From NCBI RefSeq assembly GCF_003473485.1, contig NC_053045.1:31098494-31162493 (forward strand): DNA of 64,000 nucleotides, in the 5' to 3' direction. This stretch comes from Medicago truncatula (Eukaryota > Streptophyta > Magnoliopsida > Fabales > Fabaceae). The notes beneath the pieces are model-generated. The model worked only from the letters and a program-made list of their open reading frames with translations, searched no databases and was not told the origin of the DNA. The position numbers were made by a program, and so were the translations under genes. Positions 48,270-63,492 of the stretch are shown here, piece after piece. Each line of letters opens with the position of its first letter. The stretch's first letter is position 1.

Positions 48270-49067
48270 CACAAACCGTTTGAGGTTGCAATTCCACTCC
48301 TTGCTTCTTGGATTCCCGCATTACGTACTATTAACAGAATTTGTCCGCACCCATTTCAACTGTCCTTGCCCACATTTTATGACCCTTCAACACAAAATCA
48401 AACGAATGCGTATTATACTATATTCCCATGCCATTTTACAATTTACATTTAATTATGGCTAGCTTCTAATTCTAATTCTAAATGGTAATAATGTTTTAAT
48501 TCGACTTCATGTACACAAATTAGATGGATTAAGAAATGGAGTCTGTCATTATTCACTAGCTAGCAACAACATATACAAGAGCCTCCTCACTCACTCACTC
48601 ACAAACCGTTTGAGGTTGCAATTCCACTCCTTGCTTCTTGGATTCCCGCATTACGTACTATTAACAGAATTTGTCCGCACCCATTTCAACTGTCCTTGCC
48701 CACATTTTATGACCCTTCAACACAAAATCAAACGAATGCGTATTATACTATATTCCCATGCCATTTTACAATTTACATTTAATTATGGCTAGCTTCTAAT
48801 TCTAATTCTAAATGGTAATAATGTTTTAATTCGACTTCATGTACACAAATTAGATGGATTAAGAAATGGAGTCTGTCATTATTCACTAGCTAGCAACAAC
48901 ATATACAAGAGCCTCCTCACTCACTCACTCACAAACCGTTTGAGGTTGCAATTCCACTCCTTGCTTCCTGGATTCCCGCATTACGTACTATTAACAGAAT
49001 TTGCCAGCACCCATTCCAACTGTCCTTGCCCACATTTTATGACCCTTCAACACAAAATCAAACGAAT
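48270..49067. repeat. 330-bp tandem repeat (unit 2)
   Basis: Counterpart of 33368-34165 with the same two-and-a-part copy number. Confidence 0.9.
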
Positions 49068-49806
49068 TGTGTGCGTGTGTGTGTGTGTATATGTAAGCAA
49101 GAAAAAATATTCACCACAAGAAAAGGTGTTAAATGCTCCATAAGAATGAATTTAACTGGGCACCGCAATTTTTCTCTCATTACGTAGATACATAGTTCTC
49201 TTCTTTCTGGGGCTTGGGCCCACACTGTCATATAGGTGCATCGCGATTCCATGCGGTCAAAAGTCTACAATCATGCAATCAGATGATTATTTAAATTAGG
49301 TGTTTCGTCCTTTTAATTAGACGTCATTTAAAAATTAGTCTCTGTAATCGTTAATCCTGACAATTTACTCTTGCATTGTTTAATCATTTAAAATTTCGTC
49401 ATTTGACCAATTTAATCACTGACACGTCATCAAATTAGGTGTTTTACACTTGCGCATCTTAACTTGCGCAACGTTAGTTAACTAACACATAGTTTTTCAC
49501 TTGCGTTAGTTAACTAGCGCAAGGGTAAATTTGGAACGGCTGCAAGGCGCGAGCAAAATGTGCTGGGTGGAGAGCAAAATTCAAATATAAAACGAATGAT
49601 AAATACAAGCATGGAGAAACATACACTGTTTGTTTAACAAATTGTCCCTTGACACGTGGTCGTTGATCTGATTCATTATATCGTTGTCCGTTTTGTTGCA
49701 ACAAAGATTACTTCTTGACCGACATTTTGAGACATGCTTCCAGAATGGTAGGTAACTCGCGTAAGACGATTAAGCATATTGCTAAACATTTTGTTTTAAT
49801 AACGTA

Positions 49807-49910
49807 CTCCCTCCGGTCACTATTATAAGCAAAACTCCAATTTTTAGATACATTGAATAATTAATGTATCTAAAAAATGGAATTTTGTTTATAATAGTGA
49901 CCGGAGGGAG
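49807..49910. mobile_element. Stowaway-like MITE (unit 2)
   Basis: Counterpart of 34906-35009, TA-flanked. Confidence 0.88.
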
Positions 49911-50684
49911 TATATTCTAAGGTATCTTAATGTTAAAGTCGATGAAACATGTAGCATCATCAACAACAACAGGAATAATCAGAACTCGGGAGGTGAACCA
50001 ATTAGGGTTTATGATGGAAACAATCGAATTACTGAGAATTCGAGTTCTTCAATGGTGGAAAAAACTGATTTTTACAAGATAATGTCGAATCACCGGAAGA
50101 AGCTTAGGATTTAACGAGAATTTGGCGGGAATGTGAAGTGTATGTGAGTGTCTGCTCGTGACACTCACGCGCTTTATAGTCTTCACGCTTCCACAAGAAT
50201 GTTTGATTATTTACTTGTGAAAATTGATTTGAATTTTGTCAAAAAAAAAAAAAAATAATCTAGTTGAATTAATTTATTTTGTAAAATCAATGTCTAAAAG
50301 TAACTTTTCGTTTGAAATTTTTTATGTAAAAGTTATTTGGAAAATAATTTTTGTAATACAAAAATTAATTTGTACACATAAAGTTTAAACATAAATTACT
50401 TATTTAGTTCAAAAATATTTAGTTGGTAAATTTAGTGCTTTTTTTTTTTTTGTATAACAAAAATTAGGTTGGAAATTTTGTTTTTTCAAAACTTGAGAAG
50501 CTTAGACAAAGTAAAAAATTGTTTAAAGATAAAAAAAAAAATACACTATATAAAAAATCAAACATCTAATTAAACCTCGTAAGCATGTTCAAATTCTGAC
50601 AACTTGTTTAAGAGTCATGGATCGAACTACTCCGAATAATATTTTCCTGTAATTAAGTCTTTGATCAAACCACTCATCACTTTT

Positions 50685-51480
50685 TTAAAGGGTCGAACTA
50701 CTCCGAATTTGACTTATATTGGGCCTACGATGAACTTTTTTTTGAACACATCTTGCAGCAATGCCTACAACTTTCGGTAAATCTCCCTCATGATATTTAC
50801 CTTCTAGCAATGGGTCAACAATATCTTTGAATTTGTTCATATCTTTGAATACAGAACTTGCCTGCAAAACAATATTTACATGTATCAATAAAGAAATATT
50901 TTGTCAATTGAGGCAAGCATGTACATGAATTTGCAGCCTTGAAAATAGATATTTGGTATGTGTAAAAATTATGTCTTAAACATCATCAACAGTTCGATTA
51001 TTAAAGTGGTTCAAAGAAAATTCTAAACAGATTAATTTTCAAATCAGTTTATAAAGCATTGCCTTCTAAAGTAGGATAGTAGACATAAATTTGAAACCTT
51101 CAAAATAGAGATTTGGTATGTACTTTATATAAACTATAATGCACATGCTTATTTTAAAACTTTTAATCAACTTGAACTATGGTTCACTTATTTGAGCAGT
51201 CTAAAAAAATTTAGGACAACTCATTACCAATAATTTAGAACTAATTATAGGTAACTCAAATTCTAACACTACTACTATTTGGCAAGGACAGCTTTTTACT
51301 ACATAAAAAGACCAACTTTCACTTACCCAGAAAACAACATTTTGATCATCACCAAGTCTTGTATCATCAATAGCTCTTCTACCACTGATGAGCTCCAAAA
51401 GAACAACTCCAAAGCTGTAAATATCTGATTCGAATGACACAGTACCTGTTTCTCCATGATCACAATATCCATATGAGCCA
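50685..51480 (-). pseudogene. PBS1-like RLCK remnant (unit 2)
   Basis: Only the last exon (50861-50685) and the 3' end of exon 4 ([15 protein letters not shown] to VVFW, then the splice donor) survive. Everything upstream, including Gly loop, Lys, catalytic loop and DFG, is missing because 1,303 bp equal to 36586-37888 of unit 1 are deleted. The junction at 51480/51481 shares CA with both edges. It cannot encode a kinase. Confidence 0.93.
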
Positions 51481-52078
51481 AGAGAATGTAGGTGGTTGTA
51501 TTGAGGCCTGTGTAATATTTGAAATGACGAAGTTATCCTGATTTTGTGTGAAGATTTTAGTAGTTAGTTATTCGAAACAATATGAAAGTGTGATGGATAA
51601 AATGGTAAAAATGATTAAGGGAGTATAGAGGATATTAAGATTCCAAAAATATGGATATAGAGGAGAGGATATAGGTGGAGAAGAAAACGACAAACAAGTT
51701 CATTGTAGTACAATTCCATTTCCACTATGTATGTATGTATGTATGTATGTATGTATGCATGCATTTTACTCAAATTTAATATGGCTAGCTTCTAATTCTA
51801 AATATATCAAGGTGATTTTACAATTTACATTTAATTATGGCTCTAATTCTAAATTGTAATAATGTTTTAATTCAACTTCAAGTACACAAATTAGATGGAT
51901 TAAGAAATGGAGTCTCTCATTATTCACTAGCTAGCAACAACATATACAAGAGCCTCATTATGTAGATACATAGTTCTCTTCTTTCTGGGGGCTTGGGCCC
52001 ACACTGTCATATAGGTGCATCGCGATTCCATGCAGTCAAAAGTCTACAATCATGCAATCAGATGATTATTTAAATTAG

Positions 52079-52483
52079 GTGTTTCGTCCTTTTAATTAGG
52101 CGTCATTTAAAAATTACTCTCTGTAATTGTTAATCCTGGCAATTTACTCTTGCATTGTTTAATCATTTAAAATTTCGTCATTTGACCAATTTAATCACCG
52201 ACACGTCATCAAATTAGCAAAATGACATGGGAATAGACAAAAATACCCTCGTCATCCATTCGTGAAATGACATTTTTACCCCTGTCTTCATCTTCTTCTC
52301 ATAATAAAGACGAGGGTATTTTTGTCTATTCTTATACCATTTTGCTAATTTGATGACTTGGTGGTGATTAAGTTGGTCAAAGGACGAAATTTTAAATGAT
52401 TAAACAAAGCAAGGGTATATTGTCAGGATTAGCGATTACATGGACTAATTTTTAAATGACGTCTAATTGTAAGGACGAAACAC
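52079..52483. mobile_element. Long-armed foldback element (unit 2)
   Basis: Counterpart of 38486-38890. Confidence 0.8.
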
Positions 52484-53168
52484 ATCATTAAGCCTTTAAA
52501 TTAATGTTAGTATACCGGATTTGTAGGTTTGAGAGACTTTATAAATTATATTATATAAAACATGTTCTCTTTATAATAGTTAAATGAATCTTTTTTTCTT
52601 TTTGAGGGAAGTTAATTGAGCTTTTTCTTTTTCAGTAAATGAAAAACATTGAATTTGAACCCGACTCATGCATACTCCAACGTCGGAGGACAATATATTT
52701 GCATACTTTTTTTTTTGAAACAATATATATTTGCATATTTAAAAGTGAAATTCTTTAATTTCTATTTTTATTCACATAATTAAAAAGTTAAATTATTATT
52801 ATTATATGCTAATTTCATTGAACCGAATGTATTAAATAAAAAAAACTTTAACAATTATTCAATATACTAACTTGTGCTTTAGAGTTGATTTTTTTTTTCT
52901 TCTTGTTTCCAAAAGTTCCATAAAATTTTGTTTAAGATATATTAAATTTGACTTTAAAAAAATATATAACTTATTATGCAATAAATTATTCAGAATGAAA
53001 ATCTTATTTATAAAATATTATGAAACTAGCAAAAATATTTGACATTAGCAAAAATGTTTGACATTTTTGCTAATGTCATGATCTTAATTCTATGTATAAA
53101 CACGTTTTCATAAGTAAAAATTGGTCCTCCCATTTAGCATCTTTTAGCACAGTTTAATTATGTCTCTT

Positions 53169-53176
53169 CTTTGTAT

Positions 53177-53214
<38 letters not shown>

Positions 53215-53357
53215 GATGAGATGGCAAAACATCATAAGATCACACACATAAAGTAGAGGTATCGGGGTTCGAACTCTAGTCATGACGTTCGACCTAACAA
53301 TTTCGACATTTTTGTCGGTTGAGTTAAGACTTATAAGACCCTTTGTATATAGTTTTT
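53169..53357 (-). mobile_element. tRNA-derived SINE (unit 2)
   Basis: Counterpart of 39577-39765; the A-tail (T-run) length differs slightly. Confidence 0.82.
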
Positions 53358-56142
53358 AAATGATAAGTAACTTGTGTTTCTATCTTCATCCAACAACCCC
53401 TTGGCACGAGATCTTTGGAACCTCATAAACAAAGTAACTTTGACATCTCGTCTTGAAGTTTTTTTCTAGTCTAAAACTTGTTTTAATATAAACTATTTTA
53501 ATAAGTTATATTTGAGAGTGGATGAAAATAAACTGAAAAACAACTTATTGACATGTCATCAGCTATTTTTACATCCTCTTCTAAACATTTTCACATGTGC
53601 TTATATTAGTATATAAGCTCAAATTAGTAGATACAAGCATGCTCAGACGTACTTCTCTTACGATGTATGAACCATAAACTCTCCCCTAGTTAATGATGTA
53701 GCACCCATATTGTTTGTGATTCAGTACGGAAGTAAGAGTTACCAAAAGCTAAATCTAAAAGATAAACTGACAGGTTGCAAGCGACAAACCTATCGAAAAA
53801 AGGGTTTCCGGAATCCACCAGAATTGAGAGAAAAGTCTCGAATATTATTAATGAATAAAAGTGTGCCTCTTAGCTACATAAGTTCTGGTTATGTAAAAGA
53901 AATAACAAATCTGTGGGCTGAAATAAAATAAAAAGAAATAATAATAGAAAGTTCTAGAAAATTATTAAGATTTGGCTAAATAATAAATACTATTAAATTA
54001 CTAATAAAACTCAACTGCATCAGTCTCCTCCAGCTCTAAAGAACTCGACCCCGAGTTCTCATTTTGATAAAGAGCTTCCCATTCATGTTGACTCCTCCAA
54101 TGAACAAGAGACCACCCTCCTGAATCACATTGAGTGAAATGCAAAGAAGGGGTTATGGATACCAACTGTGATTCTAATTCCTTAGTACATGTTTGGTTAT
54201 CCAGTGGGAAAGGGGAAACGCATGTCTGTCTTCCTCAAAAGCGCTTTGACGTTGTTTGGCTCTCCTTCACTCTTCCGCCGTCGCCGCAAGTTTGCATCAT
54301 CATAATCGATTTTCAATGAAGCTGCAATTCCTAGCTTCTAAAAATCAATTTTCACAACCGTAGGTTTGTTTTCCCCCAATTTCTCTTTTTACCCTTGATT
54401 CTCAACTAACTTCTCACCTTACATCATAACTCATGTTTATCTGAATTTTCAAAAGTTGTTTATCTGAATTTTACAAAGCTGTTTTTTTCTCCTATATCAT
54501 AACTTCTTGCTTATCTGAATCCTAATCTCCTGTCAAACAACATTGAAGAGAAAGGTGTTTTTTTCACCCATATCATAACTTCATTAAACTGTAATTCCTT
54601 TCATCATATTTAATTTTACAAATTTTACAGATCAAAATCAATCGGTTAACCTACCTCAAAACTTCTTTATATATGTTGCCTCATCTCTCGCCCTTTTCAT
54701 TCTCTCAAGCACGCAAGAAAAGGAAATTAAGCAAAGTTCCAAATAGCAGCAGTGTTGGATAGCTCAAGGTAAGTTCAAATTCTCCTCCCGTATCCATTAA
54801 TTCAGTTATGATAACAATGCATTTGATGTGTTTGATAAAATGAATGAATGAATAAATATTGTTTTCTTTGTTTTCGTTAAACTTAATTATGATTGCTTCT
54901 TTGTTTTTTTTCTTTGTTTTACTTTTAAAATGATAATGATATTGATGGAGTTTGAAAATAAATTTTAAGTTTTTCTTTAGTTTTGCTATTATTATGGTTT
55001 AGTTTATGGTGCATTTTTGTGTTATGATGTTTCTGTTATAAAAGTAATAAGCACTTCCAATCCAAAGGTAATAAACTGCACATATATACAACAGTGATAA
55101 AAGCATGTGTACAAGAAGCAAAATATTTCGCTGCACATATAATTTAAAGTGTTGACAACTGATTGTAAACCTTAAGAATGATATACAATTAATAATAAAC
55201 CATCTAATGTAGGAAACTTCATCAAGCCATATCAGGTTTGCTTGATATATGCATATATGATATTAATGCTTGGTTATTTGACTTTGTTCTCCAATATTTT
55301 GGTTCAGTTTTTACTAGTGTTTTGCTGTCATTGATTGGTGCATACTTTAGTTACTTTCACCTCATAGATAAGTGGTTATTTGAATATAGGAAGTACTGTG
55401 TAATTTGGAACCTCTGTGATTAGGAAGTAAGTTAGGAAGTACTATGAATTAAGAAGTAATCTAAGATAGGATGTACTATGAATTAAGAAGTAATCTAGGA
55501 AGTATTAGTAACTATGAAGTACTGTTATGTTTAGTCTTTAATGTTGTAATGTTCCGTTGTCTTTAAATTAAGAAGTAATCTAGGAAGTACCTGTAACTAT
55601 GAAGTACTGTTATGTTTTGCCTTTCAATTAGGAAGTAATCTAAGAAGTGCTAGTAACTATGAAGTACTCTTATGAAGTACCAGTAACTTATGTAATGTTT
55701 CTATCCCTTAATGAAAGCTTATGTTGTGTGATAATTATGCTCGTATTTTTGGTTCACTTATTTTGTTTTTTTGCTTCGGATTTGTTGTTCACTTATCCTC
55801 CATAAACTCTATATTTCAGTTTTAACTAGTTATATATAAGCTATATTTGCAATGCCATGATTTCTTATGTTTTTTGTAACATTCAAAGCATGTTTCTTAT
55901 GGTTTTGCGGCTGGTTTGGTTGCGGCTTCAGGTGCTGTTCCTGGCCTGCTAACCTGCTACGGCTGGGGGTAGTTTTTTGGCCAAGGGTCTGGTTGGTTTT
56001 TGTTGTCTCTGTAGTTGCTTTCTAGGCTTTTTTTATGTTAACTGGACTGCCTCTTCCTTCTGGTGTTTCGGTTTGCAGACATCAGTTGGGCAAACATGTT
56101 TAAGGTGCACTCAAGTTTCAATATTTCATCGTCTTCAATAAT

Positions 56143-56489
56143 GAGGTATTCAATTATTATCACTCAAGTTTAAGGTGCCCAATAGAAAGAACTTTTGGTG
56201 TATGGAAGAATAGATTTGCAATTCTACGACGCATGCCTAAATTCACAATTATGACACAGGTTCAAGTGGTTATTGCAACAATGGACACAACTTTATTAGA
56301 ATGAATGCTGATATGGATGTTGATTTCAGTCGGTATGAGGATGAAGACATAACCCTTGATCGCGATGATTATCGTAGACCAGTTAATTTGAATTTATCTC
56401 AAAATTTAAATATAGCTTCTGCATTTAAGATGAATCATGTTCGAGACTCGGTTCGAGATCAAATTATAGAGTTCAAGAAAAATAATTAG
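56143..56489 (+). pseudogene. PIF/Harbinger transposase 3' fragment (unit 2)
   Basis: Counterpart of 42561-42907 with the same frame break. Confidence 0.85.
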
Positions 56490-59400
56490 TATTGTATTAA
56501 TGTTTCAAACTTGCACTACACTTTATATTATATTCTCTATTTTTTGTCAAAAAAATACATATTATATTCTCTATTTGTAATTTTAATCGAGTACTTCATG
56601 TTTAACATATATTCCCTACATGTATTTTTATTTGGATATTGTGTGATTAACAAGTTATGTTAATCTTTCCCTAAAAAATTTTTTATGTTAATCTTATAAT
56701 TATAACTATATACACAAACACATGTTGAAGTCCATTTTGGTCTTTTACACATCTAAAAGCAATTCTGACACAAAACATCCGAACAATATTTTTCATACAA
56801 AACACTTCTATTTTGAAGGTAACCAAACATAAATCACTTTATGTTCAACTCTCTTAAGACCTGACGTCTCACTTAAGAAATTCATTCTTGAGTGGACCCC
56901 ACATAACTTTTTAATAAAATAATTATTGTTTAGTCACTTTTGTTAAAATATAAATGATAAAGAGTTATTGGCGAGTCCCATTTAGACATTTTGTTAGAGA
57001 GTCTCTATTGGAGTAAATGATTTTTCGACAAGTTAGAATGATAAATGTATTATGTTAATTGTTACGTAATTCTTATCTCGCTTGTAGGTCAGAATTTAAA
57101 CCATGCATCTTTAACTTCTTAACTCTTTTAATCCATTACTCAACCATGTAAGCTACCTATCCTCCGACAGAATAATTGTGAGGTTTTTAGGTTTGGAATG
57201 TGTGTATCTTTAGAGACTATGAGTTAGTCTTTATAGTGGGTGCAGTAGAGTTTCAAGAACCAAAACCTAGCTATGAAAACTCTCTCTTTGGTCCGTTGTA
57301 TTTAGATGAGCATTAATGGATCTATTTTGGATGGTTAAAGTCTACTAGACGATCATGAATCTTGATTTAGTAGTTTTCTAGCATGTGCTCATGTGATAGT
57401 CTACACTTCAGTTAATCACTTAAAATAACTCGATCCGTTAAGAGATTGGACCTTGACACAATCACAAATAGTATTAAAAGATAAAAAAAATATTATCAAA
57501 ATAACATTTGCTTTCTTTCATTTTGTGCACCGGTGTGACGTGCTTGTTAATCTATGTTTGTTTTTTTGAACTTTGCTGTTGCCCTTTGGGAAAGAACATA
57601 TTATAGTGGATTAAAATAACTCAAAAAAAATTGTTATTTTTCTAATTATCCAAAGAGGTATCTTCATTTATTTATATCAATGGTTAATAGTATTTTGTCT
57701 ATAAATGATTAATAATATTAATACTTTACTTTTTGGCAAAATTAAATAAATATGAGTATAACATATAGGCGGCAAAACTTTCATTTGAAATTTGAATTAT
57801 AATGTGATGTGATAATCTTTTAAAAATTCAAATATTTTTGTCTAAATTGGTGTTTTTGCACGAAATTTTAAAGATTAATCTTTTAAATCGGGTAGTTTAC
57901 AATGGACGCAAAAATTTATCCTCAAAAGTTTAACGTTGTTGCATTTTCAAAGTTGAATTTAAACTCAGATCTCTATTTATCTATAAAGAAGCTTAGCGGT
58001 GAATTCAAATATATTTTTTTGGTTATTACCTATATGTTTTTGCGCAAAATTTTAAAGATTAATCTCTTAAATCAGATAGTTTACAATGGACGCGAAAATT
58101 TATCCTCAAAAAATTTAATGTTCTTGAATTGTCAGTGTTGAATTTAAACTTATATCTCTATTTATTCAGAAAGAAGCTTAGTGTTGAATTCAAAAAAAAA
58201 AAAAAAATGTTATTACCTATAATTTCTTCATCCTCTTTTATTTTGGAAGGATCTTCATCCTCTTTCAAAGACACCAAAAATATTAACACATAAACTAACC
58301 ATTTATATCCTTCTGAAGAAGATGAGTAGCTATCAAGTGTGAAAATCTCAATCTCCCATTTTTGTCAAAGTATCCTTATCCTTATTTCAATTAATTAGGT
58401 TAGTTTAAGGTTAAATTCCAATTGTACCTTCCATTTTAAAACAGAGGAGTAACAAATAGCAAATAAGTTGTCAAACGTACAATTAGTTGTTCGTAAATCT
58501 TTTTTTTTTATGCATTTAGTGTGTCAATTTTTGTTCGTAAAAACTGATTTTTCTTAAAAAGAAAAAACTCTATAAATTTAAAAGTTAGCAAATCAACTTC
58601 ATAACAAGCAATTTGATTTGATTTCGACCCATCCAACTATTACAATGATTGCTAATTATATTTTGAATACGATGACAACATAGTTTGTTTTTCTTTCTAA
58701 ACAAAATAAATAATTTATTATCCACCTTTATTCTTGATTTATTTTGCTTATGAACAATGGGTTTTCATGCCGTTTGTGGTAACTACTACTTTAGCATCAA
58801 GTATAAAAATTAAAAAAAAAATTATTCAAACCTAGCTTTGCTACCCGTCATATGTTTCACCTTCCTTTATTATTAACATAAGAGAGTGACACATTGTTTT
58901 TGTCAAACTCAAAAGTTATATGAGATATCGGTTAATAACTCTCAATAATGATTCCCTCTTATTCATGCGATTCTGCTGAAGAATGAACTTTGTCACTCAG
59001 CTGTAAGTTTCTTAACTACTCCAAAAATATGTAATTAGTACGATGTTTAAGCTACTTAACTAAGAAACGTATGAAATTAAATATTAAGGCAACATATTAA
59101 AGAGATAAACATGCATAAAATAACCTGCTTGATTGGTTGATTATATTAAAAAAAATTACAAATCAAATATTTATAGGCAAACACTACTTCTATCGGCCAA
59201 AACAGCGTAGCCTACAAAATTCTGCTTTGCTTGACTATTTAAAACTAATATATCAAATTTAATCGATAAGCGAGAAAATAAAATTTGTGCTAACTCTAGA
59301 AAGAAAATATTCGCATTAGGCAAGTTAAGTAAATAAATTGCTACAATAAGAAAATTAAAAGTTCAAGGTGGGTAATGAAGAAAAGTTTTGTAAGTAATTT

Positions 59401-60247
59401 ACTTTCAAGTTTCATTATAGTGTGATTGGTTGGGGCGTAATGGTGGTAGAGCAAGAATATGAAAGGGAAACTTAGCGTGTGTTTGGTTGTGTGGTGAAAA
59501 AAATTGATTTTGGTAGAATTGATTTTGGTTAAAAGTAAGTTGAATGTAAAGTGATTTATGTTTGGATACCTTCAAAACAAAAGTGATTTGTATGAAAAAT
59601 TTTGTTTGGATGTTTTGAGTCATAATTGCTTTTACATGTATAAAAGACCAAAATGGGCTTTAAAATGTGAGTGTGTGTGTTTGTATATATGTATATATAA
59701 ATTTTACATTTATTTGATTTTTCATCCTTCATTTATTTTTGATTAACTGACAATAAAATTACTAGATTAATATAATTGTTAATCACACAATATTCAAATA
59801 AAAATGCATGTAGGGAATATATATATTTTTTTTTTTGAATATGAACCTTCAAATAGATTTGAAATTCATCAATTTGTCCAATTCTTACGATATTATAGTC
59901 AACACAAGTATATAATGATTTTGAGCACTGTAAAGAAGAAAGAAAAGGATACTGTAAGGAACAATACAACACCTAGATGAACATAATAAAGAGATAGAAT
60001 CATTTCAGAGTTCCACATTGAATCAGAAGTAAACAATTTCATCAGACAATATTAGCAATCTTGGAAAACACAAAATTCATTGCATCCATTTCTTTTGAGA
60101 CAATCCTCTCCATCTCCCTAGCATAACTAAGTGTTTGGTTGATGAGTTGCAGAGAGGGTGTTTCTTTGCAAGATAGTCATATGCCTTCTCAGTGCATCCT
60201 GTTATCTCATCTATGATGGTCTTTTAAAATTAAACATTACTACAATA

Positions 60248-61293
60248 CTAATGATTTTTGTTGAACTTTATAATTTGATCTCGAACCGAGTTTCGAACAT
60301 GATTCATCTCAGATGAGGAAGCTATATTTAAATTTTGAGATAAATCCAAATTAACTAGTCTACGATAATCATCATGATCAAGGGTTATGTCTTCATCCTC
60401 ATACCGATTGAAATCGACGTCCATATCAGCATTCCTTCTAATAAAGTTATGTATAGCCATTGTTGCAACAACAACTTCAACTTGTGTCTTAATTGTGAAT
60501 TTAGGCATGCGTCGTAGAATTGCAAATCTATTCTTCCATACACCAAAAGTTCTTTCTATTGTGCACCTTAAACTTGAGTGATAATAATTGAATACCTCGT
60601 TGTTATTTTCAAACCCATGAGAACGCCGAAAATCAGGGAGGTGATAACGTTCACATCTGTATGGACCAAGATATCCCATCGGTGTTGGATAACCGGCATC
60701 CACCAAATAATACATACCTAAAAACAAATTAAATTATAAATTGTAAAGAATAATACTAATAAATAAGTTGTAAAAGATAATATTAGTACCTGGAGGAGGA
60801 TGTGGAAAATTTAGATTTGCATTTGTGAGAGCATGGTCAAAAACACGAGCATCATGGGCAGTACCTTCCCATCCGGCTAAAACAAAAGTAAAGCACATGT
60901 TCCAATCACATACAGCCATTACATTTTGTGTCGGATATCCCTTTCGTCCAATAAAACTAGTTTGGTCATTGGCACTAACCACACAGGGAATATGCGTACC
61001 ATCGATTGCTCCTATGGCATTCTTAAAATATGGTCAATACCGTGGATCACTTTGAATTTTTGCATGACTATCACGGAACAAAGGATCTTGAGGCTTTATA
61101 TATTCGATGGACAAACTCAAGCAAGCAACTAACACATCATGAAAACGTCTACTCACAGTTTCTCCTAAGTGTTGGAACCTTTCTTGAATCATTCTATTAC
61201 CCACTCCATGTCCAACAACAAGTAAGAACATTGCAACCATCTCTTCTACCCCTATGTGATTAGTGGGCTTTAAACCATGATCAACTAATTTAG
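60248..61293 (-). pseudogene. PIF/Harbinger transposase, N-truncated with one stop (unit 2)
   Basis: Counterpart of 46667-47712: same intron, same TGA (61034-61036), same truncation at the next unit's start. Confidence 0.9.
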
Positions 61294-61850
61294 TGCTATT
61301 GTTTACGGAAACAGACGAGTTTTTCTTTTTTCAGAACACCCACTGCTCTTGTATTGTGCCAACTGTTGATTTTTTTCCTTCTAAAATAAACAGTAATTTG
61401 AATAAACAGTAATTTGAGAGAAAATGCGGATGAACAATGTTTGTGAATTTGTGATCGAGAGAGAAAGTGTGGAGGATCAACAATATATAGACACACACAC
61501 GGTTAAAAAATGACAAGAGATTTTGTGTGAAGATTTTAGTAGTTAGTTATTCGAAACAATATGAAAGTGTGATGGATAAAATGGTAAAAATGATTGAGGG
61601 ACAAACGAGTTCATTGTAGTGCAATTCCACTATGTATGTATGTATGCATGCATTTTACTCAAATTTAATTTAATTATATATGGCTAAGCTTCTAATTCTA
61701 AATAAATATATCAATCAAGGTGATTTTACAATTTTACAATTATATATGATATTGTAATAATGTTTTAATTCAACTTCAAGTACACAAATTAGATGGATTA
61801 AGAAATTAAATGGAGTCTGTCATTATCCACTAGCTACTCACTCACTCACG

Positions 61851-62648
61851 CACAAACCGTTTGAGGTTGCAATTCCACTCCTTGCTTCTTGGATTCCCGC
61901 ATTACGTACTATTAACAGAATTTGTCCGCACCCATTTCAACTGTCCTTGCCCACATTTTATGACCCTTCAACACAAAATCAAACGAATGCGTATTATACT
62001 ATATTCCCATGCCATTTTACAATTTACATTTAATTATGGCTAGCTTCTAATTCTAATTCTAAATGGTAATAATGTTTTAATTCGACTTCATGTACACAAA
62101 TTAGATGGATTAAGAAATGGAGTCTGTCATTATTCACTAGCTAGCAACAACATATACAAGAGCCTCCTCACTCACTCACTCACAAACCGTTTGAGGTTGC
62201 AATTCCACTCCTTGCTTCTTGGATTCCCGCATTACGTACTATTAACAGAATTTGTCCGCACCCATTTCAACTGTCCTTGCCCACATTTTATGACCCTTCA
62301 ACACAAAATCAAACGAATGCGTATTATACTATATTCCCATGCCATTTTACAATTTACATTTAATTATGGCTAGCTTCTAATTCTAATTCTAAATGGTAAT
62401 AATGTTTTAATTCGACTTCATGTACACAAATTAGATGGATTAAGAAATGGAGTCTGTCATTATTCACTAGCTAGCAACAACATATACAAGAGCCTCCTCA
62501 CTCACTCACTCACAAACCGTTTGAGGTTGCAATTCCACTCCTTGCTTCCTGGATTCCCGCATTACGTACTATTAACAGAATTTGCCAGCACCCATTCCAA
62601 CTGTCCTTGCCCACATTTTATGACCCTTCAACACAAAATCAAACGAAT
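61851..62648. repeat. 330-bp tandem repeat (unit 3)
   Basis: Counterpart of 33368-34165. Confidence 0.9.
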
Positions 62649-63388
62649 TGTGTGCGTGTGTGTGTGTGTATATGTAAGCAAGAAAAAATATTCACCACAA
62701 GAAAAGGTGTTAAATGCTCCATAAGAATGAATTTAACTGGGCACCGCAATTTTTCTCTCATTACGTAGATACATAGTTCTCTTCTTTCTGGGGGCTTGGG
62801 CCCACACTGTCATATAGGTGCATCGCGATTCCATGCGGTCAAAAGTCTACAATCATGCAATCAGATGATTATTTAAATTAGGTGTTTCGTCCTTTTAATT
62901 AGACGTCATTTAAAAATTAGTCTCTGTAATCGTTAATCCTGACAATTTACTCTTGCATTGTTTAATCATTTAAAATTTCGTCATTTGACCAATTTAATCA
63001 CTGACACGTCATCAAATTAGGTGTTTTACACTTGCGCATCTTAACTTGCGCAACGTTAGTTAACTAACACATAGTTTTTCACTTGCGTTAGTTAACTAGC
63101 GCAAGGGTAAATTTGGAACGGCTGCAAGGCGCGAGCAAAATGTGCTGGGTGGAGAGCAAAATTCAAATATAAAACGAATGATAAATACAAGCATGGAGAA
63201 ACATACACTGTTTGTTTAACAAATTGTCCCTTGACACGTGGTCGTTGATCTGATTCATTATATCGTTGTCCGTTTTGTTGCAACAAAGATTACTTCTTGA
63301 CCGACATTTTGAGACATGCTTCCAGAATGGTAGGTAACTCGCGTAAGACGATTAAGCATATTGCTAAACATTTTGTTTTAATAACGTA

Positions 63389-63492
63389 CTCCCTCCGGTC
63401 ACTATTATAAGCAAAACTCCAATTTTTAGATACATTGAATAATTAATGTATCTAAAAAATGGAATTTTGTTTATAATAGTGACCGGAGGGAG
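63389..63492. mobile_element. Stowaway-like MITE (unit 3)
   Basis: Counterpart of 34906-35009, TA-flanked. Confidence 0.88.

Larger units (their letters stand above)
47713..61293. repeat. Tandem array unit 2 (13,581 bp)
   Basis: Same order as unit 1, but shorter by 1,321 bp, mostly one 1,303-bp deletion in the kinase gene plus small indels (6 bp near 51457, 9 bp near 56023, microsatellite length changes). Confidence 0.95.
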
